A DNA stretch of 64,000 bases from CAIWHR01 sp963724975. GTDB lineage: Bacteria > Pseudomonadota > Gammaproteobacteria > Burkholderiales > Casimicrobiaceae. Location: NCBI GenBank assembly GCA_963724975.1, contig CAVRXB010000008.1:372001-436000 (forward strand), given 5' to 3'. How positions within the stretch are numbered: the stretch's first letter is position 1; every line of letters begins with the position of its first letter. The position numbers and the translations under genes were made by a program. Positions 53,839 through 61,883 of the stretch are shown here, piece after piece. A model generated the notes under the pieces. It was not told the origin of the DNA. It did not search any database and saw only the letters and a program-made list of their open reading frames with translations.

Positions 53839-54877
53839 TCGCGATGCCTGCCAGGCGGCCGATCCCGTAAGTGATCGCGCCGGCAACGCCGCCAAGGGCG
53901 AGCATTCGCGCTCCCGAGTGCCATGCGCCGCGGCCGGTGAAGAGCGACAACAACGCGCCGACGCCGAACAGCGCGACCGCGGTGATGCCGATTGCAAAAA
54001 CCAGCGCGCGCGGGCCTGGCGCCAGCACGAACGGTGCAAGCGGCAGCAGCGCGCCCGCGCCGAACGAAAGGAACGACGAGATCGCAGCACCCCATGGCGA
54101 GCCGAGTTCCTCGGGATTGAGCCCGAGCTCCTCGCGCGCCAGCGTATCGAGCGCGTGCTCGGGGTCGGCCACGAGCTTGTCGGCGAGCTTTTTTGCTTCT
54201 TTCGCCGGGACGCCCTTTGCCGCATAGATCAACGCGAGCTCCTGCGCTTCGGCCTCCGGGTATTCCTCGAGCTCGTCGCGTTCGAGTCCGATCTGATATT
54301 CGAAGAGTTCCCGCTGCGAGCGCACCGACACGTATTCTCCCGCGGCCATCGCGAACGCGCCTGCCGCCATACCCGCCACACCGGCCAGCAGCACGGTATT
54401 CGGGTCGGGGTTCGCGCCGGCGATACCGAGGATCAGGCTCGCGTTCGATACGAGCCCGTCATTGACGCCGAACACGGCGGCTCGCATGTTGCCGCCGCCG
54501 CCAAGCCCGCGGTGGCGGTGTTCGATCCTTGTTCCGGGAAGCGGCGGCGCATGTCCAGGATCGCGTGCGAGCGACGTGCCGTAGATCGCCATACCGCGCA
54601 CTTTCATCGCCGCGAGGACGCTTTTGACACGGCGCGGGCCGAGCTTGCGAACAAGGGCGGCGACGATTCTCGTGCGCGTGTCGGGTTCGTACGGCGCGGG
54701 TGCCGCGCGGCCGCGCGCGGTCAACTGGGCACGCCAGATCGCGGCTTGCGCTTCGGCCTCGCCGGCGAGGCGGCGGAACAGCTCCGCCCGCGTGGTACCC
54801 GATTCGGCCTCGGCGCACACGCGATAAAGGAACGCGGAGCGTTGTTCTTCCTGCCAGCTTTCGAGCGGATTCGACAT
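53831..54877 (-). CDS. VIT1/CCC1-type metal transporter with rubrerythrin-like N-terminal region
   Basis: A 348-residue protein. The first 120 residues are a helical Glu-rich segment (ESWQEEQRSAFLYRVCAEAE, AELFRRLAGEAEAQA) resembling a ferritin/rubrerythrin-like domain, and the C-terminal part has five membrane spans with the VIT hallmarks FGVNDGLVSNASLILGIAG and FAMAAGEYVSVRSQRE. VIT/CCC1 proteins move Fe2+ or Mn2+ across membranes. The Glu residues in the N-domain could bind iron before transport (inference). Its stop lies inside the start region of rlmI. Confidence 0.87.
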   Translation of the reverse strand: MSNPLESWQEEQRSAFLYRVCAEAESGTTRAELFRRLAGEAEAQAAIWRAQLTARGRAAPAPYEPDTRTRIVAALVRKLGPRRVKSVLAAMKVRGMAIYGTSLARDPGHAPPLPGTRIEHRHRGLGGGGNMRAAVFGVNDGLVSNASLILGIAGANPDPNTVLLAGVAGMAAGAFAMAAGEYVSVRSQRELFEYQIGLERDELEEYPEAEAQELALIYAAKGVPAKEAKKLADKLVADPEHALDTLAREELGLNPEELGSPWGAAISSFLSFGAGALLPLAPFVLAPGPRALVFAIGITAVALFGVGALLSLFTGRGAWHSGARMLALGGVAGAITYGIGRLAGIAIG

Positions 54878-54887
54878 GGCGTTGGCG

Positions 54888-55853
54888 TCAGGCGGGTGTG
54901 AGTGCGGCGTCGATGCGCGCCATGACGTCGGGCGTGAGCTTCGGCGTAATTTCCTGCGCCTTCATGTTCTCGACGACCTGCGACGGGCGGCTCGCACCGG
55001 TAATCACCGTGGAAACGTTTGGATTCTTGAGACACCACGCAAGCGACATTTGCGCGAGCGTGCATCCGAGCTCGCCCGCGATCGGCGCCAGGCGTTTGAC
55101 CACCGCGATCTTGGCGGGTTCGCGAAGGCGCTCGGCAATCCATTCGTAGCCCTTGAGGGTGCCGCGCGAGTCCTGCGGTATGCCGTCGTTGTACTTTCCG
55201 GTCAGCATTCCGGATGCAAGGGGACTCCAGATCGTGGTTCCGAGGCCGATGTCGCCGTAGAGACGCGCATATTCCTTTTCGACCCGCTCGCGGTGCAGCA
55301 GGTTGTACTGCGGCTGCTCCATCACCGGCTTGTGGAAGTGATGGCGCTCCGCGACTTGCCAGGCGGCCATGATTTCCGCGGCCGTCCATTCCGACGTGCC
55401 CCAGTAGAGCGCCTTGCCGGCGGCGATCATGTCGTGCATCGCGTGCACAGTCTCCTCGATCGGCGTATCGGGGTCCGCGCGGTGGCAGAAGACGAGGTCG
55501 ACGTAATCGAGCTGCAGCCGCGCAAGGGATCCGTCGATTGCTTGCCGCAAGTACTTGCGGTTGAGCGTGTTCTTCTCGTTGGGACCGTCGCGCAAGCCCC
55601 AGAAGAATTTGGTCGAGACGATATACGACGAGCGAGGCCAGCCTCGCTTGCGCAGGACCTCGCCCATGATCTTTTCGGAATCGCCCTTCGCGTAGACCTC
55701 GGCGTTGTCGAAAAAATTGACGCCCGCGTCGTACGCAGCGGCCATGCATTCGCCGGCGACATCCGTGCCCATCTGGTTCCCATAGGTGACCCAGGAGCCG
55801 AACGAAAGTTCGCTGACCTTCAGGCCCGACTTGCCGAGGCGGCGGTAGTTCAT
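54888..55853 (-). CDS. Aldo/keto reductase
   Basis: The ATG at 55853 opens MNYRRLGKSGLKVSELSFGSW, the standard N-terminus, giving 321 residues; the frame is open further but with no family sequence. Catalytic residues are the Asp in FDNAEVYAKG, Tyr of that motif, Lys in IVSTKFFWG and the His region in LVFCHRAD. The length and C-terminus (VSTVITGASRPSQVVENMKA) resemble the KAB/YhdN-type, NADPH-dependent reductases. Substrate unknown. It is divergent from the S9 peptidase and 10 bases from the VIT gene. Confidence 0.92.
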   Translation of the reverse strand: MNYRRLGKSGLKVSELSFGSWVTYGNQMGTDVAGECMAAAYDAGVNFFDNAEVYAKGDSEKIMGEVLRKRGWPRSSYIVSTKFFWGLRDGPNEKNTLNRKYLRQAIDGSLARLQLDYVDLVFCHRADPDTPIEETVHAMHDMIAAGKALYWGTSEWTAAEIMAAWQVAERHHFHKPVMEQPQYNLLHRERVEKEYARLYGDIGLGTTIWSPLASGMLTGKYNDGIPQDSRGTLKGYEWIAERLREPAKIAVVKRLAPIAGELGCTLAQMSLAWCLKNPNVSTVITGASRPSQVVENMKAQEITPKLTPDVMARIDAALTPA

Positions 55854-55932
55854 GGGGTTCTTCAACGAAACGTGAGCGGCGCGACCGGAGAGTAGAATCG
55901 CGAACCCGCATTGTACCCACAAGGAATAAACG

Positions 55933-57984
55933 ATGCCCCGCTCCCCCCGCGGCACTACCCGCCGCCTCGCGAAGCGCAAGCCGCCCCTCTCCGTCGAAGC
56001 GCTCTGGGCCATCCGTCGCATCGGCACGCCGACGCTCTCGCCCGATGGCGCGTGGGTGTGCAGCGCCGTGACGCGCTTCGACATGGAGAAGAACGAAAGC
56101 AGCACGTCGCTTTGGCTGTTTCCGACGGGGCACGGCCCCGCGCGCAACGGTGCGCGTCGCGCACGGATGTTGACAGCGGGTGATAAAGACAGCGATCCCA
56201 AATGGTCGCCGGACGGCAAGTGGATCGCATTCACGGCGAAGCGCAAGGACGACGAGGAGCCGCAGCTCTACCTGATCGCGCCGGACGGCGGTGAAGCTAA
56301 ACGGCTGACCCGCGTTGCCACCGGCTGCAGTGCGCCAAAATGGTTTGCCAATGGCAAGCGGATCGCCTTCATCTCGTGGGTATGGCCGGATCTCGGCACC
56401 CATGCCTTGCAGGCAAAGCGCCGGAAGGAGCGCAAGGATTCGAAGGTCAAGGCGCACGTGACCGAACGCCACGAATTCCGCTTCTGGGATCACTGGCTCA
56501 CCGACGGCCGCGAACCGCACATTCATGTCTGCGACGTCGCCACCGGGCAATTCACCGATGCGCTCGCCCGTACCGGTCTCGCGCTCCCGCCGTGGGAGCC
56601 GTCGTCCGGCGACTACGACATTGCACCCGACGGTCGCGAGATCGCAATCACCGCCGACCTCGGTGCCGAGCCGAGGATGATGAGCCAGACGGATATCGTC
56701 ACCGTGAGCCTGGCGTCGCGGAAAAAGCGCGTGTTGACGGCAACGACGAAAATGTCGGATGCGCAGCCGCGTTACTCGCCCGATGGGCGCGCGATCGCAT
56801 TCCATTCGTTCGACACCAAGCGCACGTTCAACGATCAGGGCCACTTGACGCTCTACGACCGGCGCAGCGGCGCAATGCGACGGCTCGCGTCGAAGCTCGA
56901 TCGCGCGACGAGTCATGTCGCGTGGACGCCCGACAGCCGCGCGTTGCTGGCGACCCTCGAGAGCCATGGCCGTGTGGGCATCGTGCGGCTGCCGCTCGAC
57001 GCGGCGACGCCGTCGCTGATCGTGCCGGGCGGCACGGTGGGCGGCTTCGCCCAATCGCGCGACGGCTCGGTGCTCGCGTTCGACCGTGCTTCGGTGCAGG
57101 CGCCACCCGCGCTCTTCGCGTGCCGTGCCGACGGCAGCGGGGAGCGCAGCATAGAGTCGATGAACCGCGCACTCCTCGCGCGCCACGCCACCGGTGAGGT
57201 GCGGGAGGTGACGCTCAAAGGCTGGGGTGGCGAGCCTGTGCAGATGTTCGTCGTCTATCCGCCGAATTTCGACCCGCAGAAGAAGTGGCCGCTCCTGCAC
57301 TCAATTCACGGCGGTCCGCACGCCGCGCACGTCGACGGCTGGCACTACCGTTGGAACACGCAGGTATTCGCGGGATACGGCTATGTCGTCGCAGCGGTCA
57401 ACTACCACGGTTCCTCAGGCTTCGGCCAGAAATGGCTGGAGACGATCACGGGCCAGTACGGGAAGAAGGAATACGCGGATGTCGAGGCGGGCACCGACTG
57501 GCTGTTACGGCAGGGTTATATCGACCGCTCGCGTCTCGTCGCGACCGGCGGCAGCTACGGCGGCTATATGGTCGCGTACATGAACGGAAACACCGACCGC
57601 TACCGCACGTATGTGTGCCACGCGGGCTGCTACGACTGGGTCAGCATGATGGCCACTGACGGCTATCATTTTTTTGCCGACGAGCTTGGCGCATTCCATT
57701 GGGACAATCCCGCGCGCGTGATGAAGCAGTCGCCCCATCACTACGTGAAGCACGCGAAGACGCCGACGCTCGTCATTCACGGCGAGCTGGATTATCGCGT
57801 GCCGGCCACCCAGGCACTCCAGTACTACGACACGTTGAAGGCGAAGGAAGTGCCGGCGCGCCTCGTCTACTTCCCGGACGAGAATCACTGGGTGCTAAAG
57901 CCGCAGAACTCGCGGCTTTGGTACCGGGAATTCTTCGGCTGGATCGCGCGCTACGCGCCGGGCGGCGCAGCGCCGAAACGCTAG
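55933..57984 (+). CDS. S9-family prolyl oligopeptidase-like peptidase
   Basis: A 683-residue serine peptidase starting after ACAAGGAATAAACG. The N-terminal half is a beta-propeller with WD40-like TolB repeats (GDKDSDPKWSPDGKWIAFTA, RYSPDGRAIAFHSF); the C-terminal alpha/beta-hydrolase domain has the catalytic Ser541 in GGSYGGYMV, Asp in HGELDYRVP and His in ENHWVLKP. It resembles acylaminoacyl peptidase/dipeptidyl peptidase IV relatives. I see no signal peptide: the N-terminus is a basic, Pro/Arg-rich tail. It likely acts in the cytoplasm. Confidence 0.92.
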   Translation: MPRSPRGTTRRLAKRKPPLSVEALWAIRRIGTPTLSPDGAWVCSAVTRFDMEKNESSTSLWLFPTGHGPARNGARRARMLTAGDKDSDPKWSPDGKWIAFTAKRKDDEEPQLYLIAPDGGEAKRLTRVATGCSAPKWFANGKRIAFISWVWPDLGTHALQAKRRKERKDSKVKAHVTERHEFRFWDHWLTDGREPHIHVCDVATGQFTDALARTGLALPPWEPSSGDYDIAPDGREIAITADLGAEPRMMSQTDIVTVSLASRKKRVLTATTKMSDAQPRYSPDGRAIAFHSFDTKRTFNDQGHLTLYDRRSGAMRRLASKLDRATSHVAWTPDSRALLATLESHGRVGIVRLPLDAATPSLIVPGGTVGGFAQSRDGSVLAFDRASVQAPPALFACRADGSGERSIESMNRALLARHATGEVREVTLKGWGGEPVQMFVVYPPNFDPQKKWPLLHSIHGGPHAAHVDGWHYRWNTQVFAGYGYVVAAVNYHGSSGFGQKWLETITGQYGKKEYADVEAGTDWLLRQGYIDRSRLVATGGSYGGYMVAYMNGNTDRYRTYVCHAGCYDWVSMMATDGYHFFADELGAFHWDNPARVMKQSPHHYVKHAKTPTLVIHGELDYRVPATQALQYYDTLKAKEVPARLVYFPDENHWVLKPQNSRLWYREFFGWIARYAPGGAAPKR

Positions 57985-58137
57985 GGCCCGCACGGCCGCC
58001 CGAAGGGCACTATGCGCCCGCTCTCGGGGCAGCGAACACAAGGCCGAAGGCCGAAGGACAGCCGAAGGCTGGTCCCGCGAAGCGGGATGCAGCGCAGCCG
58101 CACAGAGTGAGCGTGGGGGTCCACTAATCCCGAGACT
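57985..58137. repeat. REP-like intergenic repeat region
   Basis: About 150 GC-rich bases after the peptidase stop with short repeats (AAGGCCGAAGGCCGAAGG) and a hairpin TCCCGC-GAA-GCGGGA (58073-58087). It ends GAGCGTGGGGGTCC (58109-58122), matching the transcript-sense end of the 99-bp repeats at 15432-15629. Both loci lie 3' of a gene and in the same sense, so a shared repetitive family is likely. Confidence 0.5.
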
Positions 58138-58539
58138 TCAGACGGCAGTCAGCGGCGGGCCGCCGATTTTCTTCTCGTGGCGCTGCTGGCAGGCGAGGCA
58201 GCGCGTAGCCGTCGGGTAGGCTGACAGGCGCGCCAGCGCGATCGGTTCGCCGCAGTCGCGGCATTCGCCATACGTGCCGGCGCGCATTCTCGCGAGGGCG
58301 AGGTCGACCTCATTGAGTTCCGCCAGCGCATGCCTAACCTCGGCGATGTCGAGCTCGGCCAGACCGTCGGCGACCCCCCATTCATCGCCGCTCTCCTTGA
58401 TGCGGTTGCGCAGGCCGACCACGCGGTCGTCCTCGCTGCCATCGAGCTGGGTTTTTACTTCGACGCGCAGCTTGGCGCGGCGCTCTTCGAGCTCGCGCTT
58501 CAGACGGGCGAGCTCGGCGGGGGGAATAGCGGCGGTCAT
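58138..58539 (-). CDS. DksA/TraR-type zinc finger protein
   Basis: I start at the ATG at 58539; an upstream TTG at 58566 would add nine residues. The 133-residue protein has a coiled-coil-like N-terminal helix (ELARLKRELEERRAKLRVEVKTQ) and a C4 zinc finger (CRDCGEPIALARLSAYPTATRCLAC). The build is that of DksA-like proteins that bind RNA polymerase through its secondary channel. The acidic tip residues of DksA are not exactly kept, so activity like DksA is not certain. It is transcribed convergent with the S9 peptidase. Confidence 0.88.
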   Translation of the reverse strand: MTAAIPPAELARLKRELEERRAKLRVEVKTQLDGSEDDRVVGLRNRIKESGDEWGVADGLAELDIAEVRHALAELNEVDLALARMRAGTYGECRDCGEPIALARLSAYPTATRCLACQQRHEKKIGGPPLTAV

Positions 58540-58770
58540 GGGAGAAGAATCCGGAAACGGTGTCAATGCTCGTGCAGATTATCGTCCTTTTTTGCATCTG
58601 CCGAGCCGGGAGGGTCGGTATACAGCGTAATCAAACTCCTACGCGCTGGTCTACCCACCCCCTTGAAACGCGCGAACGGGCCCGCAGATTGAGTGTTGAG
58701 GCCGCATCCGGAGACCGATCCCCGGCCCGAAGCGGTCGATCCAGAGCACATGAAAAAGGAGACCCACCCA

Positions 58771-59190
58771 ATGGCGAATGTGACTTTGTACCACCCCTTC
58801 GCGGACACCGCGATGGACGACCTCTTCCGCGGCTTTTTCCGGCCGGTCCGCGGGGAGCGTGAAGCCGTATCGATCAAGCTCGACGTGGCAGAAAAGGATG
58901 GCGCGTACGTCGTGACGGCCGAGATACCAGGCGTTTCCAAGGATGACATCCAGGTTTCGATCGAAGGCAATCAAGTGACGATCGGCGCCGAAGTGAAGCG
59001 CGAAAACGAAAAGAAGGAAGGCGAGCGCGTGCTGCACAGCGAACGCTATTATGGAAGCGCATTTCGGAGCTTCACGTTGCCGAGTGAGCTCGATGAAGAG
59101 GCGAGCAAGGCGAAGTACGAGAATGGCGTACTGGAGCTGACGCTTGCCAAGAAGCCTGCTGTTGCCGGCCGCAAGCTGACGATCCAGTAA
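58771..59190 (+). CDS. Hsp20/alpha-crystallin-type small heat shock protein
   Basis: The ATG at 58771 follows AAGGAGACCCACCC; the frame is open further upstream without support. The 139-residue product has an N-terminal segment with MDDLFRGFFRPV, an alpha-crystallin domain (IKLDVAEKDGAYVVTAEIPG, VSKDDIQVSIEGNQVTIGAE, GSAFRSFTLPSELDEE, AKYENGVLELTLAKKP) and the C-terminal end GRKLTIQ, close to the I-x-I/V anchor. It is an ATP-independent chaperone that holds unfolding proteins in the cytoplasm. No sigma-32 promoter was recognised by eye. Confidence 0.94.
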   Translation: MANVTLYHPFADTAMDDLFRGFFRPVRGEREAVSIKLDVAEKDGAYVVTAEIPGVSKDDIQVSIEGNQVTIGAEVKRENEKKEGERVLHSERYYGSAFRSFTLPSELDEEASKAKYENGVLELTLAKKPAVAGRKLTIQ

Positions 59191-59213
59191 CAGCGGCAAT
59201 TTGGCAGATCCGC

Positions 59214-59248
59214 CAGCGGCGGGGGAGAGGTGTTCCCGCCGCTGCGCT
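59214..59248. terminator. Hairpin between convergent hsp20 and KTSC genes
   Basis: CAGCGGCGGG (59214-59223) pairs perfectly with CCCGCCGCTG (59235-59244) over an 11-base loop, followed by CGCTTATTT. A short T-run makes it a moderate terminator for hsp20; a bidirectional role is possible. Confidence 0.55.
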
Positions 59249-59264
59249 TATTTCGGCGCAGTCT

Positions 59265-59477
59265 TTAGCGGAGTTGTTTCACGGGATACTCGCCGTCCTC
59301 GATATTGTCGCGGAAAAAGCTCCAAGGCGAGGAAGCGGACGTAAACCGGCGAAATGTGTCCTGCGACACGCCGCCGTATTCGAACGTGCCTGAGGTGAGT
59401 TCGACGACAAGCGTCCGTCGCGTAGCGTCGTACCCGGCGGCACGCAGATTGCCGCCGGAGAGTCGTTTCATTTCCAT
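59265..59477 (-). CDS. KTSC-domain protein
   Basis: A 70-residue protein that is one KTSC domain: LRAAGYDATRRTLVVELTSG followed by GTFEYGGVSQDTFRRF and SPWSFFRDNI. The KTSC fold is a small beta-barrel found alone or fused to nucleic-acid-handling domains; the function of the stand-alone form is unknown. Start at 59477 or three codons later at a second Met. It is convergent with hsp20. Confidence 0.82.
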   Translation of the reverse strand: MEMKRLSGGNLRAAGYDATRRTLVVELTSGTFEYGGVSQDTFRRFTSASSPWSFFRDNIEDGEYPVKQLR

Positions 59478-59598
59478 GACGATCTACTTGGTGGGTTGCC
59501 CAATTGTAAACCCGCCCTCGAGCGCGTCCGCAAACTGCGGTGCGGGGTGCTAGGATGCGCACCGGCGCGACAACCGCGACAACCGTATCCTGGGCAGG

Positions 59599-61410
59599 GT
59601 GGACGTGCGGCATTCAAGGCGTGGACTTCGGGCGTTCTGCGTAAGACTGGCGGTGGTAGCGGCCGGATGCGCCGCGCTTGCGTCCCCGGCAGCGGCGGCT
59701 GACACAGCGAAAACGCTGCGCGTCGTGTTTTCGATCGCGGAGACGAGCTTCGATCCGCAGTTCGCATCCGACGCCGCCTCCGATGGCGTCATTGCCAACA
59801 TCTACGAGGCGATGCTCGACTACGACTACCTCGCGCGGCCCGTGAAGCTCGTACCGCGCACACTCGAGGCGATGCCGACGGTCTCGGACGGCGGCAAGAC
59901 CTATCTCTTCAAGCTCCGCAAAGGCATCTACTTCACGCCCGATCCCGCGTTCAAGGGCAAGCCGCGCGAGCTGACTGCGGCCGACCAGGTGTACGGCCTG
60001 AAGCGCCTGCTCGATCCGGCCGTGAAGAGCCCCTGGGTGTTCCTGCTCGACGGCAAGGTCTTGGGCAGCGACGAGGCGCGCGCGAAGGCGGAGAAAGCCG
60101 GCAAGCTCGACTACGACGCGCCTATTCCCGGGCTCGAGGTCGTCGATCGCTACACGCTGCGGATCCGGTTGAAAGAGCCGGACCTGCGCTTCATCTACGT
60201 GCTCGCCGTGCCGAACACGGCGGCGGTCGCGCGCGAGGTCGTCGAGGCGTACGGACTCGACTTCGGCGCGCATCCGGTCGGCACGGGGCCCTACGTGCTG
60301 GGCGAGTACAAGCGCAGCTCGAAGATCGTCCTTCTCGCGAATCCCGCCTACCGCGAGGAGACGTACACGCCGGCCGGACCGATTCCTCCCGAGTCGCAAC
60401 CGATCGCCGCAGCGCTCAAGGGACAGCGTCTGCCCGTGCCCGGCCGCATCGAGATCAGCGTCATCGAGGAAGGGCAGGCGCAGTGGCTCGCATTCCTCAA
60501 CCGCGAGGTCGACATGCTCGAGCGGCTGCCGACGGAGTTCATCGAGCAGGCGCTCATCGGCGGCAAGCTCAAGCCCGAGCTCGCCGCGAAGGGGATGCGC
60601 CACGAGATCCTACTGCGTCCGAACACGTGGTGGACGTACTTCAACATGGAGGATCCGGTCGTCGGCGGCTACACGCCGGACAAGATCGCGTTGCGTCGCG
60701 CGATTGGGATGGCCTTCGACCAGCAGGACGCGATTCGCGTGGTGCTGAAGGGCCGTGCAGTGCCCGCCAACAGCCCGGTCCCCCCCGACATCGCGGGATA
60801 CGATCCCACGCTCAAGACGAACGCGCAGCTCTTCGACCCGGCCGCATCGCGCGCGCTCCTCGACCGCTTCGGATACAAGGACCGCGACGGCGACGGCTAT
60901 CGCGAGACGCCCGACGGCAAGCCGCTGACAATCGAGCGGTGGTCGACGCCGAATTCCGTCACGCGCCAGAGCGACGAGCTGTGGAAGAAGAACATGGACG
61001 CAATCGGCATCCGGATCGTGTTCAGGAAGGACCGCACGCCCGAGCTGCGCAAGATGGCGCGCCTGGGCAAGATCCCGACGCGCGCCGACGGCTGGAACGC
61101 CGACTATCCCGACGCCGAGAATTTCATGCAGCTGCTCTACGGCCCCACGGGTCAGGAGAACAACGCCCGCTTCGATCTGCCGGCATTCAATCGGCTCTAC
61201 GAGCAGGCGCGCGCACTGCCGGACTCGCCGGCGCGCACGCAGCTCTTCAACAAGATGACGGAGCTCATGCTCGCGTACGCGCCATGGCGGCTCGGATACC
61301 ACCTGATCGAGGACCAGCTTCTGCAACCGTGGGTGCGCAACTACAAGCCGCATCCGATCAGGTCGCAAACGTGGCAGTACGTCGACGTCGGCGCGTCAAC
61401 AAAGCCGTAG
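59599..61410 (+). CDS. ABC transporter substrate-binding protein, peptide/nickel family (SBP_bac_5)
   Basis: A 603-residue protein from the GTG at 59599, with a basic start and signal peptide (LAVVAAGCAALASPAAAA). The family core includes TLRVVFSIAETSFDPQFASD, TYLFKLRKGIYFTPDPAFKG, VGTGPYVLGEYKRSSKIVLL and RRAIGMAFDQQDAIRVVLKG. It binds oligopeptides or similar ligands in the periplasm. No permease or ATPase lies next to it in the window, so the partner importer must be elsewhere, or the protein is an orphan. It is followed, convergently, by the lipoprotein gene. Confidence 0.9.
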   Translation: MDVRHSRRGLRAFCVRLAVVAAGCAALASPAAAADTAKTLRVVFSIAETSFDPQFASDAASDGVIANIYEAMLDYDYLARPVKLVPRTLEAMPTVSDGGKTYLFKLRKGIYFTPDPAFKGKPRELTAADQVYGLKRLLDPAVKSPWVFLLDGKVLGSDEARAKAEKAGKLDYDAPIPGLEVVDRYTLRIRLKEPDLRFIYVLAVPNTAAVAREVVEAYGLDFGAHPVGTGPYVLGEYKRSSKIVLLANPAYREETYTPAGPIPPESQPIAAALKGQRLPVPGRIEISVIEEGQAQWLAFLNREVDMLERLPTEFIEQALIGGKLKPELAAKGMRHEILLRPNTWWTYFNMEDPVVGGYTPDKIALRRAIGMAFDQQDAIRVVLKGRAVPANSPVPPDIAGYDPTLKTNAQLFDPAASRALLDRFGYKDRDGDGYRETPDGKPLTIERWSTPNSVTRQSDELWKKNMDAIGIRIVFRKDRTPELRKMARLGKIPTRADGWNADYPDAENFMQLLYGPTGQENNARFDLPAFNRLYEQARALPDSPARTQLFNKMTELMLAYAPWRLGYHLIEDQLLQPWVRNYKPHPIRSQTWQYVDVGASTKP

Positions 61411-61464
61411 TGCTGCGGGTTGGGGAACTGCGGAAGCGCCGACCGACCGCTAGATGCGCGCTCG

Positions 61465-61830
61465 TCAGGACGGCTTCGGGAGAACGTAAGGCTGGCAATC
61501 GACGAGCGGCGTGACGCCGCTGTCGCTGTAGTACTCGAGGTCCGTGCCTTTGCCGCGCAGCTCGACCCTGCCGTTGGAGAAGCGCACGCCTGACGCCGTC
61601 GGCAACTGGTAGAGCACGACGCGCTCGCCGCCCGGCATCAGGAGGCGTGCTTCGCCTGCGTCGAAGCGCACGACGAGTCGCTCGCCGGCGAGCGTGCACG
61701 CGAACGTATTCTTCGCCGCTTCCTGTTCTTCCTTGGTGGGTTTGTCGGCGCAACCGGTGACGGCAAGGACTGCCAGCGCAAAAACAAGCGCAAGGCGCGT
61801 AAAAAGCGAAACGACGCGGGACTCGGTCAT
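61465..61830 (-). CDS. MliC-like lipoprotein
   Basis: The ATG at 61830 gives 121 residues (MTESRVVSLFTRLALVFALA); an in-frame start at 61866 is less supported. The lipobox is AVTGC (Cys28), and the mature part (TFACTLAGERLVVRFDAGEA, GERVVLYQLPTASGVRF, GTDLEYYSDSGVTPLVDCQP) has the strands and Cys pair of the MliC (membrane-bound C-type lysozyme inhibitor) family. It would sit in the outer membrane and protect peptidoglycan from lysozyme, if the family call is right. Confidence 0.75.
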   Translation of the reverse strand: MTESRVVSLFTRLALVFALAVLAVTGCADKPTKEEQEAAKNTFACTLAGERLVVRFDAGEARLLMPGGERVVLYQLPTASGVRFSNGRVELRGKGTDLEYYSDSGVTPLVDCQPYVLPKPS

Positions 61831-61883
61831 GCGCGGCTCCGGCGAAGATCGCCGCGAGCATAGCATGATGAAAACGACGCTCG

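Noticed and set aside
59599..61410. A complete oligopeptide ABC importer operon
   Set aside because: Only the binding protein is here; the genes on both sides are unrelated and on the opposite strand.
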